Shown here piece after piece: positions 25,562 through 34,493 of a DNA stretch of 64,000 nt. The notes under the pieces are model-generated. The model saw only the letters and a program-made list of their open reading frames with translations, made no database searches and had not been told where the DNA came from. Every line of letters starts with the position of its first letter. Position 1 is the first letter of the stretch. Source of the stretch: Exiguobacterium aestuarii (GTDB lineage Bacteria > Bacillota > Bacilli > Exiguobacteriales > Exiguobacteriaceae); the NCBI RefSeq assembly GCF_020171655.1, contig NZ_JAIVAC010000001.1:62001-126000 (forward strand), given 5' to 3'. A program made the position numbers and the translations under genes.

Positions 25562-26914
25562 ATGGCTGCAATTGCGAACCCTAAAACACCGGACCAACGC
25601 CCGGACAAGCCTACAAACCATGCTCGGAACGCGGGACTACTTTCCATCATTCCGGGACTCGGACAGTTATATAACAAACAATACGCGAAGGCGGTAGCGT
25701 TCTTTATCATCGTCGTATCTTATTTTGCCGTAAACTATGATCTATTTTTCAAAGGGGCGGGCGCCGGACCAGGTGACCGTGGAGGACTTTGGGGATTGAT
25801 CACGCTTGGTGAAGTGCCAGGACCTCGTAACGACCACTCCATCTTCTTGATGGTCGAGGGGATTGTCGCGTTAATTTTACTTTTCTTCGGAATCGCGTTC
25901 TATGTTTGGAACATTCGTGACGCCTATCGTGTCGGTCGCGCTCGTGATCAGCATCTAAACCTTCCATCGTTCCAAATGCAACTTCGCAACTTGCGTGACC
26001 ATGGATTCCCATACTTAATGTTAATCCCATCACTCATTTTGTTAGTGTTTACCGTTATTCTTCCATTGATCTTTACGTTCTTGATCGCCTTCACGAACTA
26101 TCGCTATAACAACGCACCACCAGCGAAACTCGTCGAATGGGTCGGATTCGAGAACTTCACGCGTATTTTTGAAATCGATATCTTCCGTGACACGTTCGTC
26201 GGGGTACTCGGCTGGACGCTTGTCTGGACGGTCGCTTCAACGACAGGTGTTATCGCAATCGGGATCTTCCTTGCGGTACTCTTGAACCAAGAAGGTCTTC
26301 GTTTCCGTCGCTTGTTCCGCTCAATCTTGATTCTTTCTTGGGCAGTTCCAGCATTCATCACGATCTTGATCTTCCGTTCGATGTTCAACGAATCGTTCGG
26401 GGTATTCAATACGACGATCTTGCCGGCACTCGGTCTTGACCCAGTCAACTGGATGACCGATCCGACGGCGACACGAACAGCACTCGTTCTCATTCAATGG
26501 TGGCTCGGATTCCCGTTCATCATGACGCTTATGACAGGTGTCCTTCAGTCGATTCCTGGTGACTTGTATGAAGCGGCGACAATCGATGGGGCGACCATCT
26601 TTGATAAGTTCCGTTTGATCACATTGCCGATGCTCTTGTTCGCAACTGCACCGATCTTGATCACGCAGTTCACGTTCAACTTTAATAACTTCAACATCAT
26701 TTATCTCTTTAATGGCGGTGGCCCTGCTGTACCTGGACAAACGGCCGGCGGTACCGACATCTTGATTTCTTGGATTTACAAATTGTCTCTCGGTGCCAAC
26801 CCGCAATACGGACTTGCGGCTGCGATCACACTCATCTTGTCATTCTTCATCATGACACTTGCCGTGATCCAGTTCCGTCGGACAAAATCTTTCAAAGACG
26901 AGGATATGATCTGA
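25562..26914 (+). CDS. mdxF: Maltodextrin ABC transporter permease, MalF type
   Basis: About 450 residues from the ATG at 25562 with AAAGGAG nine bases upstream. The N-terminal part has RNAGLLSIIPGLGQLYNKQYAKAVAFFII, a helix pair found in Firmicute MalF proteins, followed by a permease domain with the EAA loop GDLYEAATIDGATIFDKFRLITLPML near residues 340-365 that contacts the ATPase. With MdxG it makes the membrane channel. No MalK/MsmX-type ATPase gene is present; a shared ATPase encoded elsewhere, as MsmX in B. subtilis, is expected. Confidence 0.92.
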   Translation: MAAIANPKTPDQRPDKPTNHARNAGLLSIIPGLGQLYNKQYAKAVAFFIIVVSYFAVNYDLFFKGAGAGPGDRGGLWGLITLGEVPGPRNDHSIFLMVEGIVALILLFFGIAFYVWNIRDAYRVGRARDQHLNLPSFQMQLRNLRDHGFPYLMLIPSLILLVFTVILPLIFTFLIAFTNYRYNNAPPAKLVEWVGFENFTRIFEIDIFRDTFVGVLGWTLVWTVASTTGVIAIGIFLAVLLNQEGLRFRRLFRSILILSWAVPAFITILIFRSMFNESFGVFNTTILPALGLDPVNWMTDPTATRTALVLIQWWLGFPFIMTLMTGVLQSIPGDLYEAATIDGATIFDKFRLITLPMLLFATAPILITQFTFNFNNFNIIYLFNGGGPAVPGQTAGGTDILISWIYKLSLGANPQYGLAAAITLILSFFIMTLAVIQFRRTKSFKDEDMI

Positions 26915-26915
26915 T

Positions 26916-27749
26916 ATGAAAAAACAAAAACGAATCAATTTGGCGATCTCGTATGTCATCTTGACGCTTGCGTCGATCATCATTCTCTATCCGATGCTTT
27001 GGGTTGTCGGTACATCATTCAACCCGGGGCGTACGATTACGTCAACGATTATTCCAGCGAACCCGACGTTTATTCACTATAAAAACTTGTTTGACCTAAC
27101 GATTTCGGATTATAGTTTATGGTATGTGAACACGTTGAAAATCGCTTTCATCACGATGGCGCTCTCTGTCGTCTTGGTGACGATTACTGGTTACGTCTTC
27201 TCACGCTACCGTTTCGTCGGACGGAAGAACTCACTCGTCTTGTTCCTTGTCCTTCAAATGGTGCCACAGTTCGTTGCGATCATCGCGATTTATGTATTGC
27301 TCAACATGCTCAACCTTCTTGACACACATACAGCGCTCATCTTGCTCTATGCAGGTGGTGCGATTCCGATGAACACGTACTTGGCGAAAGGGTACTTCGA
27401 CACGATTCCAAAAGAACTTGACGAAGCTGCCCGCATGGATGGTGCAGGTCACCTCCGAATCTTCTGGCAAATTATTTTGCCACTTGCGAAGCCGATTGTC
27501 GCAACGATTGCTCTCTTTAACTTCATGGGACCATTCAACGACTTTATCTTGGCATCGCTCGTCCTTCGTTCACCAGAGAAACAAACATTGGCAGTTGGTC
27601 TTTACAACATGATCTCGAAACAGTTCGATAATAACTTCACGTTATTCGCGGCGGGTGCGGTTCTTTCAGCCCTTCCGATCGTCATCTTGTTCTTCATGTT
27701 CCAACGCTACTTCGTTTCTGGCCTTACAGCGGGTGGTACGAAAGGATAA
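26916..27749 (+). CDS. mdxG: Maltodextrin ABC transporter permease, MalG type
   Basis: A 277-residue permease with six membrane helices; the EAA loop is KELDEAARMDGAGHLRIFWQIILPLAKP at about 166-193 and the C-terminus ends in GLTAGGTKG, as is usual for MalG. It starts one base after the mdxF stop codon, so the pair is translationally linked. It forms the second half of the maltodextrin channel. Confidence 0.92.
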   Translation: MKKQKRINLAISYVILTLASIIILYPMLWVVGTSFNPGRTITSTIIPANPTFIHYKNLFDLTISDYSLWYVNTLKIAFITMALSVVLVTITGYVFSRYRFVGRKNSLVLFLVLQMVPQFVAIIAIYVLLNMLNLLDTHTALILLYAGGAIPMNTYLAKGYFDTIPKELDEAARMDGAGHLRIFWQIILPLAKPIVATIALFNFMGPFNDFILASLVLRSPEKQTLAVGLYNMISKQFDNNFTLFAAGAVLSALPIVILFFMFQRYFVSGLTAGGTKG

Positions 27750-27772
27750 TACTCGTAAAAGGAGGAAGCGAT

Positions 27773-29275
27773 ATGAGGCGAGGCGTCGTGCTCGTGCTCC
27801 TGTCGCTTCTTTTGTTTCCGACAATCGTCGGTGCAAAGGAAGCTGCTACTTGGGAACAAGAACGCATGTATTTTATTATGGTCGACCGATTTGTTGACGG
27901 GAACCCGGACAACAATGAGCAAGTCGACAAAGATGATCCGAAAGCGTTTCATGGCGGAGACATCCGTGGGGTCATCGAAAAGCTCGATTATATCGAGTCA
28001 CTCGGCTTCACATCGATTTGGTTGACACCCGTTTTTGAAAATATGCCGGACGGCTATCACGGGTATTGGATTAAAGATTTTTATAACATCGACCCGCAAT
28101 TCGGGACGAAAGAAGATTTACAAGAACTTGTCGCGGAAGCACACAAGCGAGACATGAAAGTCATTCTCGATTTCGTCGTCAACCACGTCGGCCCGAACCA
28201 TCCATGGGTGGAAGAAAAACCGGAATGGTTCCACGAACAGTTGCCGATCGTATTCTGGAAAGATCAGGAGCAGGTCGAGACGCACTGGTTATTCGACTTA
28301 CCGGACTTTAAGACAGAGGACCCGGAAGTCAAATCGTATTTGATCGACGCGGCGAAGTACTGGATCGAAGAGACAGATATCGATGGTTACCGTCTCGACA
28401 CGGTCCGTCACGTCGATAAGGCGTTCTGGAAAGACTTTGTCGAAGGTGTTCGGTCGGTCGACCCAGACTTTTACTTACTCGCTGAAGTATTTGACCCAGA
28501 CCCACAATACGTTGCGAAGTATGACGACCTCGGGTTCAACAGCATCACGAACTTTACATTCTACGACCGTGTATCAAAAACGATGACGCAACAGCAGGCG
28601 AACGTCGATGAGATCGATGTTGCCGCAAGCTATGCCGAAACGTTCTTTAACGACCCGAATCAAATGGCGACGTTCCTCGATAACCATGATGTCGAACGGT
28701 TCATGCATATGGCTGAACTCGGCGGCGTGGAATCGGCGGAACGACGGTTACGTCTTGGGTTGTTCGCACTCTATGCGTCACCGGGTATGCCAATCGTCTT
28801 CCAAGGAACAGAAAATGCACAGACAGGTGGAGCCGACCCGGCGAACCGTGTCATGACTGAATTCCCGGGAAATGAAGAGTTACACGAATACGTCGCAACG
28901 ATGAACCGCATGCGTGAAGAGTATCCTGTTTTTGCGACAGGTGAACAGCGTATGATTGCATCGGAGGATGGAATGGCCGTCTTTGAACGTAAAGACGGAA
29001 ATGACGTCGCGTTATATGCGATCAACATGAACAGTGAGGATCGAGAGATTGAGATCGAGGTCAGTGAAATCGGGGAAGATACAAGACTTCGTGGTCTATT
29101 ATTCTCACAACTGGTCACAGATCAACGCGGAACGTTTACAATTGAACTGTCTGGCGAAAGTGCGAACGCTTACATTGTTGAGGAGTCATCGGTAAATCCG
29201 TGGATGATGGGCTTACTCGTCATCACGATTCCGATTTTCTTGACAGGTTTGGTCATGTGGAAGCGCCGCAAATAA
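27773..29275 (+). CDS. Membrane-anchored extracellular alpha-amylase (GH13)
   Basis: A 500-residue GH13 protein. A signal peptide (residues 1-21, ending VGA) leads to the catalytic barrel with YFIMVDRFVDGNPDNN, DFVVNHVG, nucleophile Asp209 in DGYRLDTVRHVD, acid Glu238 in LLAEVFD and Asp306 in FLDNHDVERF. A small C-terminal beta-domain is followed by a single membrane helix (about 475-496) and the basic tail KRRK. There is no LPXTG motif, so the protein should stay tethered to the membrane with the active site outside, feeding MdxE directly. It follows mdxG by 23 bases with Shine-Dalgarno AAAGGAGG. Confidence 0.9.
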   Translation: MRRGVVLVLLSLLLFPTIVGAKEAATWEQERMYFIMVDRFVDGNPDNNEQVDKDDPKAFHGGDIRGVIEKLDYIESLGFTSIWLTPVFENMPDGYHGYWIKDFYNIDPQFGTKEDLQELVAEAHKRDMKVILDFVVNHVGPNHPWVEEKPEWFHEQLPIVFWKDQEQVETHWLFDLPDFKTEDPEVKSYLIDAAKYWIEETDIDGYRLDTVRHVDKAFWKDFVEGVRSVDPDFYLLAEVFDPDPQYVAKYDDLGFNSITNFTFYDRVSKTMTQQQANVDEIDVAASYAETFFNDPNQMATFLDNHDVERFMHMAELGGVESAERRLRLGLFALYASPGMPIVFQGTENAQTGGADPANRVMTEFPGNEELHEYVATMNRMREEYPVFATGEQRMIASEDGMAVFERKDGNDVALYAINMNSEDREIEIEVSEIGEDTRLRGLLFSQLVTDQRGTFTIELSGESANAYIVEESSVNPWMMGLLVITIPIFLTGLVMWKRRK

Positions 29276-29330
29276 AGATATGACACGCCGAAAGGCACGA
29301 ATTGAATTCACGGAAGCAGGGGGGAACACC

Positions 29331-30386
29331 ATGCAAATCACAATTAAAGATGTTGCGAAGCACGCGAACGTCGCACCGTCGACGGTATCTCGCGTCATCG
29401 CCAACAGTCCAAGAATCAGTCAGAAGACAAAAGAACGGGTCAGAAGCTCGATGGAAGAGCTCGGTTATCATCCGAACATTCATGCGAGAAGTCTTGCCAA
29501 CCGCTCGACACAGTCGATTGGTCTCGTTATGCCGAGCGCGGCAACAAAGACTCTCCAAAACCCATTCTTCCCAGAGGTATTGCGAGGAATCAGCACGAAG
29601 GCGCATCAAAACGGTTATTCACTCTATATGACGACCGGTGTGACAGAAGAAGAGGTATTGTCGGGTGTGATCGAGATGGTACAAGGACGCCGTGTCGACG
29701 GTGTCATCGTCCTCTATTCACGTGAAGACGACCAAGTCGTCCAATATTTGCGACAGACGAAGTTTCCGTTCGTCGTGGTCGGGAAGCCGTTCGGGGACGC
29801 TTCTTCGATTACTTACGTCGATACGGACAACTATTTGGCCGGACGCGAAGTGACGAAGCACCTCTATAATCTAGGTCACCGTCGCATCGCCTTCATCGGG
29901 GGATCGGACAAACTCGCCGTGACACAAGACCGCCGAAACGGATACGCTACGGCTCTCATGGAAGCGGGTATCCCGGTATGTGAGGACTATATCGCCCGGG
30001 CCGAGTTCATGACGAAAGGCGGCGCAAAAGCCGTCCGTGAGTTGCTTCAAAATGAAGAGCCACCGACAGCTGTCGTCGTCAGTGATGACATGATGGCACT
30101 CGGGGTCATCAGTACACTCAGTGAGATGGGACTCAAGATTCCAGAAGATGTAGCTGTCGTCAGTTTCAATAACGTCTACATCGCCGAGCACTCGAACCCG
30201 CCGCTCACTTCGGTCGAAATCAATATTTTCGGTCTCGGCTTTGAGGCGACAAATTGCTTGATTGAACAAATTAGCGATAATGCCCCACCATACGGAAAAC
30301 GCGTCATTGTTCCACACTATTTGGTCGTTCGCCAATCATGTGGACAGAAAAAGAGTAAAGTGGAGACGCTCGAATCAAATTCTTAA
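29331..30386 (+). CDS. malR: LacI-family regulator of the maltodextrin genes
   Basis: About 351 residues from the ATG at 29331, which follows GGGGGG; the upstream in-frame ATG lacks a ribosome site. Residues 1-55 are a LacI helix-turn-helix and hinge (ITIKDVAKHANVAPSTVSRVIANSPRIS... GYHPNIHARSLANRST), the rest a periplasmic-binding-type sensor domain. Its place after the amylase gene and the repeated GCAAACGTTTGC-like sites at 23.9, 24.08, 25.51 and 31.0 kb suggest that it represses this locus until maltodextrin is present. The name malR is by context. Confidence 0.85.
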   Translation: MQITIKDVAKHANVAPSTVSRVIANSPRISQKTKERVRSSMEELGYHPNIHARSLANRSTQSIGLVMPSAATKTLQNPFFPEVLRGISTKAHQNGYSLYMTTGVTEEEVLSGVIEMVQGRRVDGVIVLYSREDDQVVQYLRQTKFPFVVVGKPFGDASSITYVDTDNYLAGREVTKHLYNLGHRRIAFIGGSDKLAVTQDRRNGYATALMEAGIPVCEDYIARAEFMTKGGAKAVRELLQNEEPPTAVVVSDDMMALGVISTLSEMGLKIPEDVAVVSFNNVYIAEHSNPPLTSVEINIFGLGFEATNCLIEQISDNAPPYGKRVIVPHYLVVRQSCGQKKSKVETLESNS

Positions 30387-30392
30387 TCATCT

Positions 30393-30425
30393 AGACGATC
30401 TCGCGAGGAGCGAGGTCGTCTTTTG
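30393..30425 (+). terminator. Intrinsic terminator of the mdx-malR operon
   Basis: An imperfect 10-11-bp stem with one G-U pair starts seven bases after the malR stop codon and is followed by TTTT. Confidence 0.82.
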
Positions 30426-30502
30426 CATATCCTGTTGATTGAAGTCGCCTGAAGTGGGGAACATTTCTCACGAACGGATTGAAATTGAAAGGATGGATAG
30501 AG

Positions 30503-30916
30503 ATGAGCGAAAAACGATTTGTCGGAACATACGGTACGAAAGAGAGCCTGCTTTCTAAAATAAACGAACTGAATGAAAATGGCTATGATGAAGGAGAATT
30601 ATATGTCGTGACCGAACAGGAAGACGCTGTCCATGTGCTCAAACATGAGACGAACGTAAACGTGGAAAATGGTGACGCGTCTTGGTTAGACAACCTTCAG
30701 GACGAAACAAATCAGGGAAAAGATATGAAACAGGCGCTACACGATTTAGGCATCTCAGATGATGAGGTGGAGCGAGCACATGCACAATTGAAACAAGGCG
30801 GATATGTGCTCGTCATCGATGAACCTGATACGGGGTTCAATGATGGCCGGAGCGCTCTATTCGAAGGGCATGAGGCGAATGCGGCGTTCGGTGAGGATGA
30901 AGAAAATCAAAAGTGA
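30503..30916 (+). CDS. General stress protein 17M-like (YflT-domain) protein
   Basis: About 137 residues from the ATG at 30503 (AAAGGATGG upstream); an earlier start is possible. The N-terminal RFVGTYGTKESLLSKINELNENGYDEGELYVVTEQED resembles the domain of general stress protein 17M/YflT, which in B. subtilis belongs to the SigB regulon. Upstream, GTTGAT and GGGGAA occur with a 16-base gap, loosely like a SigB promoter. It sits alone between two maltodextrin units and ends with its own terminator. Biochemical role unknown. Confidence 0.75.
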   Translation: MSEKRFVGTYGTKESLLSKINELNENGYDEGELYVVTEQEDAVHVLKHETNVNVENGDASWLDNLQDETNQGKDMKQALHDLGISDDEVERAHAQLKQGGYVLVIDEPDTGFNDGRSALFEGHEANAAFGEDEENQK

Positions 30917-30927
30917 TGACCTATTAA

Positions 30928-30957
30928 GACTGTCTCCGCGAGAGGCAGTCTTTTTTC
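30928..30957 (+). terminator. Intrinsic terminator of the stress protein gene
   Basis: A 9-bp stem (30928-30936 with 30942-30950) is followed by six T residues. Confidence 0.9.
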
Positions 30958-30994
30958 TCTAAAAATGTGACAAAAAAAGAAAGAAAAAGTTTTA

Positions 30995-31077
30995 TGCAAA
31001 CGATTGCATTCTCACTTCAGTTGTGTAAAATGAAAGGTGAGATTAAATACAGCGCTTTCATAGACAAACGGTTGCAT
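30995..31077 (+). promoter_or_regulatory. Promoter, cre and two LacI-type operators before maltose phosphorylase
   Basis: Promoter: TTGCAT (31004-31009), 16 bases, TAAAAT (31026-31031). The operator TGCAAACGATTGCA (30995-31008) covers the -35 box. Downstream a cre on the minus strand of 31047-31061 reads ATGAAAGCGCTGTAT, and a second LacI-type site ACAAACGGTTGCAT lies at 31064-31077. This supports double control by the LacI-family protein and CcpA. Confidence 0.65.
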
Positions 31078-31130
31078 GAACTTGTTGTCCGTCGAAGGTA
31101 GCCTTGTAGAGAAAAAGGAGTGGCAGACAG

Positions 31131-33428
31131 ATGAAACGATTGTTTGCAGTCGATGAATGGAAAGTAACAGAAGAAGGTCTTCACCCGAAAGAAAACCGTC
31201 TTGCTGAATCGATCACATCGCTCGGAAACGGGCACATGGGAATGCGAGGAAATTTCGAGGAAGATTACTCGAATGATACGCACCAAGGATTCTATGTGGC
31301 GGGCGTCTATTACCCGGATAAAACACGTGTCGGTTGGTGGAAGAACGGATATCCTGAATACTTTGCCAAAGTATTGAATGCGACAAACGTCATCGGTCTA
31401 CGCGTCGCGATTAATGGGACACCTGTCGATTTGGCGAAATGGGACGTGAAGGACTTTACACGTGAATTGGATATGCAGCGTGGTGTCCTCACGCGGACGT
31501 TCACATTGATGAACGGGACAGAAGAGACAAACGTAGAAGTCGTCCGTTTCTTCTCCATCGTCGATAAAGAAGTATTAGCGATTCGTTACAACGTCACACC
31601 GGTGAACTACGAAGCGAAAATCGAGTTCACGCCATACTTAGACGGCGATGTCGAGAATGAAGATTCGAACTACGATGAGAAGTTCTGGCTCCCGGTCGAC
31701 CGTGGCATCGAAGAACGCTTCGGTTTCGTGACGACGAAGACGAAGAAACTCGATTGGCACGTTACGGCATCGATGATTGCGGACGTAGAAGGCGCTCGTT
31801 GCGAAGTGCTCGAAGCGACAGACCTCTTCGTGGCGAACAAATTCACGGTCAATGTGACTGCTGGCGAGACAGCGACTGCCTATAAATATGTATCTGTCGT
31901 GACGAACCGCGACCATGCGATTGAAGACCTTCAATCTGCAGGGATGAAACGAGTCGAAGCGGCGTTTGAAAAGGGCTTTGAGACGCTTCTCACTGAACAG
32001 ACGGAAGCATGGCTCGCACGTTGGGAAGATGCGGACGTTCGAATTGATGGAGATATCGAAGCGCAACAAGGAATCCGTTTCAACATTTTCAACATGTACC
32101 AAACGTACACAGGCGAAGATTCGCGTCTCAACATCGGACCGAAAGGATTCACAGGCGAGAAATATGGCGGCGCGACGTATTGGGATACGGAAGCTTATTG
32201 TCTCCACTTCTACTTGGCGACGACCAAACCAGAGGTCTCGTGGAACTTGCTCAAATACCGTCACAACCAATTGCCACAGGCAAAAGAAAACGCTGTGAAG
32301 AATGTCGGTATGGAAGGTGCGCTTTACCCGATGGTCACGATGAACGGGGAAGAGTGTCACAACGAGTGGGAAATCACGCATGAAGAGATTCACCGGAACG
32401 GTGCAATCGCCCATGCGATCTTCAACTACACGAACTTCACAGGCGACAAGTCTTACCTTGGACAATACGGACTTGAAGTATTGGTCGAAATCTCGCGTTA
32501 CTGGGCTAGCCGCGTCAACTTTGTGCCACACAAAGACGTGTATATGATCCTAGGCGTCACAGGTCCGAACGAATACGACAATAACGTCAACAACAACTGG
32601 TACACGAACTTGATCGCCGCGTGGACGCTCGAGTACACGCAAGAAGTATATAACTACTTGAAAGAAGCAGAACCTGCACGTCTCGAAGAGCTCGTGTCGA
32701 CACTTGGCATCACAGACGCCGAACTTGCGAAGTGGGCGGATATCCAAACGAAGATGTACTATCCAAAAGATGACCTTGTGCCAGATGTCTTCATGCAACA
32801 GGATGGCTTCATGGATAAAGAACAAATCTTAGTGAAAGACCTCGATCCGAAACACCTTCCACTAAACCAAAACTGGTCGTGGGATCGCATCCTCCGCTCG
32901 AACTTCATCAAACAAGCGGACGTCCTTCAAGGACTCTACACGTTCGGTGATCGCTTCACGCTTGAACAGAAACGTGCAAACTTCGATTTCTATGAGCCAC
33001 GCACGGTTCATGAGTCGAGCTTGTCACCATGTGTCTATTCAATCATTGCGGCAGAAGTCGGTTATGAGGACAAAGCGGTTGAATTGTATCAACGTTCAGC
33101 ACGTCTTGACCTCGACAACTACAACAATGATACAGAAGATGGGTTGCACATCACGTCGATGGTCGGCTCATGGATGTCCATCGTTCATGGTTTCGCGGGC
33201 ATGCGCATCCAAGAGGATCACCTCTCGTTCAGCCCGATGATTCCGAAAGACTGGAACGGCTACTCGTTCAACATGCTCTGGCGTGGTCATCACTTAACGA
33301 TCACATCATCACGTGAACAAGTGACAATCAAACAAACAGGTGGTACAGATGTAACGCTTCACGTGTATGGAAATGCAGTAACGGTTCCTGCGAATGAATC
33401 GATTACAATTGAAACAGTGAAAGCGTGA
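31131..33428 (+). CDS. Maltose phosphorylase (GH65)
   Basis: A 765-residue enzyme of normal GH65 length. The general-acid region GEECHNEWEITHEEIHRNGA at about 405-424 and the phosphate-binding HESSLSPC at about 625-632 are intact, so it should phosphorolyse maltose to beta-glucose-1-phosphate and glucose in the cytoplasm. Beta-phosphoglucomutase, its usual partner, is not found next to it. Promoter carries LacI-type and cre sites, tying it to the importer operon. Trehalose or kojibiose phosphorylase is a less likely alternative. Confidence 0.9.
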   Translation: MKRLFAVDEWKVTEEGLHPKENRLAESITSLGNGHMGMRGNFEEDYSNDTHQGFYVAGVYYPDKTRVGWWKNGYPEYFAKVLNATNVIGLRVAINGTPVDLAKWDVKDFTRELDMQRGVLTRTFTLMNGTEETNVEVVRFFSIVDKEVLAIRYNVTPVNYEAKIEFTPYLDGDVENEDSNYDEKFWLPVDRGIEERFGFVTTKTKKLDWHVTASMIADVEGARCEVLEATDLFVANKFTVNVTAGETATAYKYVSVVTNRDHAIEDLQSAGMKRVEAAFEKGFETLLTEQTEAWLARWEDADVRIDGDIEAQQGIRFNIFNMYQTYTGEDSRLNIGPKGFTGEKYGGATYWDTEAYCLHFYLATTKPEVSWNLLKYRHNQLPQAKENAVKNVGMEGALYPMVTMNGEECHNEWEITHEEIHRNGAIAHAIFNYTNFTGDKSYLGQYGLEVLVEISRYWASRVNFVPHKDVYMILGVTGPNEYDNNVNNNWYTNLIAAWTLEYTQEVYNYLKEAEPARLEELVSTLGITDAELAKWADIQTKMYYPKDDLVPDVFMQQDGFMDKEQILVKDLDPKHLPLNQNWSWDRILRSNFIKQADVLQGLYTFGDRFTLEQKRANFDFYEPRTVHESSLSPCVYSIIAAEVGYEDKAVELYQRSARLDLDNYNNDTEDGLHITSMVGSWMSIVHGFAGMRIQEDHLSFSPMIPKDWNGYSFNMLWRGHHLTITSSREQVTIKQTGGTDVTLHVYGNAVTVPANESITIETVKA

Positions 33429-33445
33429 CCAATTGCTTCATACGA

Positions 33446-33475
33446 ACAAGCCGACCTCGGTCGGCTTGTTTTTGT
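33446..33475 (+). terminator. Intrinsic terminator of the maltose phosphorylase gene
   Basis: A perfect 10-bp stem ending in GTCGGCTTGT is followed by a T run. Confidence 0.92.
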
Positions 33476-33574
33476 ATGAAAAACTTATCGGATTTCCTGC
33501 ATATTTGCTGTATGCAGCATGAATAATCTATGTTATCTTGATTCTTAGCTATTTTGAGAAAGGGGAGTTGAAGC

Positions 33575-34423
33575 TTGACGGAAGCCGTTAAAGAACATAC
33601 ACGAATCGGGGTTGTCTCGATCATCGGAGGATTGTTTGTTGCCTTATCCATGACATTATTTTTAATTCCAGCCGGCGTCTATTCGACAGGATTTACGGGC
33701 CTTGCCCAAATCTTGACAGCACTACTAGCTGGTACACCGTTTGAACTAGGGGAAGGGCTCTGGTTCTTTATTCTGAACGCACCACTGCTCGTCGTCAGTT
33801 ATTTTATGCTCGGGCGGAATATGATGATCCATACGCTTGTCAGTGTCGCCTCGGTCACGTTGTTCATTCGTATGCTTCCGCAATCGCAGCTCCTCTCGGA
33901 CGACCCGTTATTGAACGCCGTGTTCGGCGGTGTGCTTTTGGCGATCGGATCTGGGATTACGATTCGGTACGGTGCCTCGACGGGAGGTTTTGACATCGTC
34001 GCGTTGATTCTTGCGAAATTCACGAACAACTCGGTCGGTGTCTACCTCTTCTTGATGAACATGATGATTGCGCTCGCAGCGGGTGCCTTGTTCGGATGGC
34101 CGACAGCACTCTATACAATCGTGTTCTTGTATGTGACATCAAAAGTCATCGATGAGATTTACACGAATACGCAGCGTCAGACGCTCTTCATCGTGACGAA
34201 CCATCCAGATGAAGTGACGAAAGAATTGCATCAACACGTGTTCCGTGGCATCACGCTCATGCCAGCAATCGGTACGTACTCGAAAGTCGAGAAAGCGACG
34301 CTCATGATGGTCGCCCAACGACACGAGGTTCGTGAAATCACACGGATCTGTAAAGATGCAGACCCATCGGTTTGGATCAATATCTTGCCGACAGAGGATG
34401 TAGAAGGAACGTTCCGTCGCTAA
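33575..34423 (+). CDS. YitT-family membrane protein (DUF161 and DUF2179)
   Basis: A 282-residue protein that starts at a TTG with GGGGAG seven bases upstream. Five or six membrane helices (GLFVALSMTLFLIPAGVYSTGFTGLAQIL; GSGITIRYGASTGGFDIVALIL) are followed by a soluble C-terminal domain (RQTLFIVTNHPDEVTKEL... VRE I) of the DUF2179 type. This architecture is that of the YitT family, whose function is not established. Own terminator follows. Confidence 0.87.
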   Translation: MTEAVKEHTRIGVVSIIGGLFVALSMTLFLIPAGVYSTGFTGLAQILTALLAGTPFELGEGLWFFILNAPLLVVSYFMLGRNMMIHTLVSVASVTLFIRMLPQSQLLSDDPLLNAVFGGVLLAIGSGITIRYGASTGGFDIVALILAKFTNNSVGVYLFLMNMMIALAAGALFGWPTALYTIVFLYVTSKVIDEIYTNTQRQTLFIVTNHPDEVTKELHQHVFRGITLMPAIGTYSKVEKATLMMVAQRHEVREITRICKDADPSVWINILPTEDVEGTFRR

Positions 34424-34426
34424 ATT

Positions 34427-34461
34427 AACCCCTACTGAAGTGATCAGTAGGGGTTATTATG
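34427..34461 (+). terminator. Hairpin terminator of the YitT-family gene
   Basis: A 12-bp perfect stem (34427-34438 with 34444-34455) follows the stop codon closely; the T run is weak. Confidence 0.78.
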
Positions 34462-34493
34462 TATGTAATACATCAATTGATTGGGGAAGATAG

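Noticed and set aside
31638-32531. Long minus-strand ORF of 297 codons inside maltose phosphorylase
   Set aside because: Composition (Arg/Val/His/Phe-rich) is that of an antisense shadow, and the plus-strand GH65 motifs are intact.
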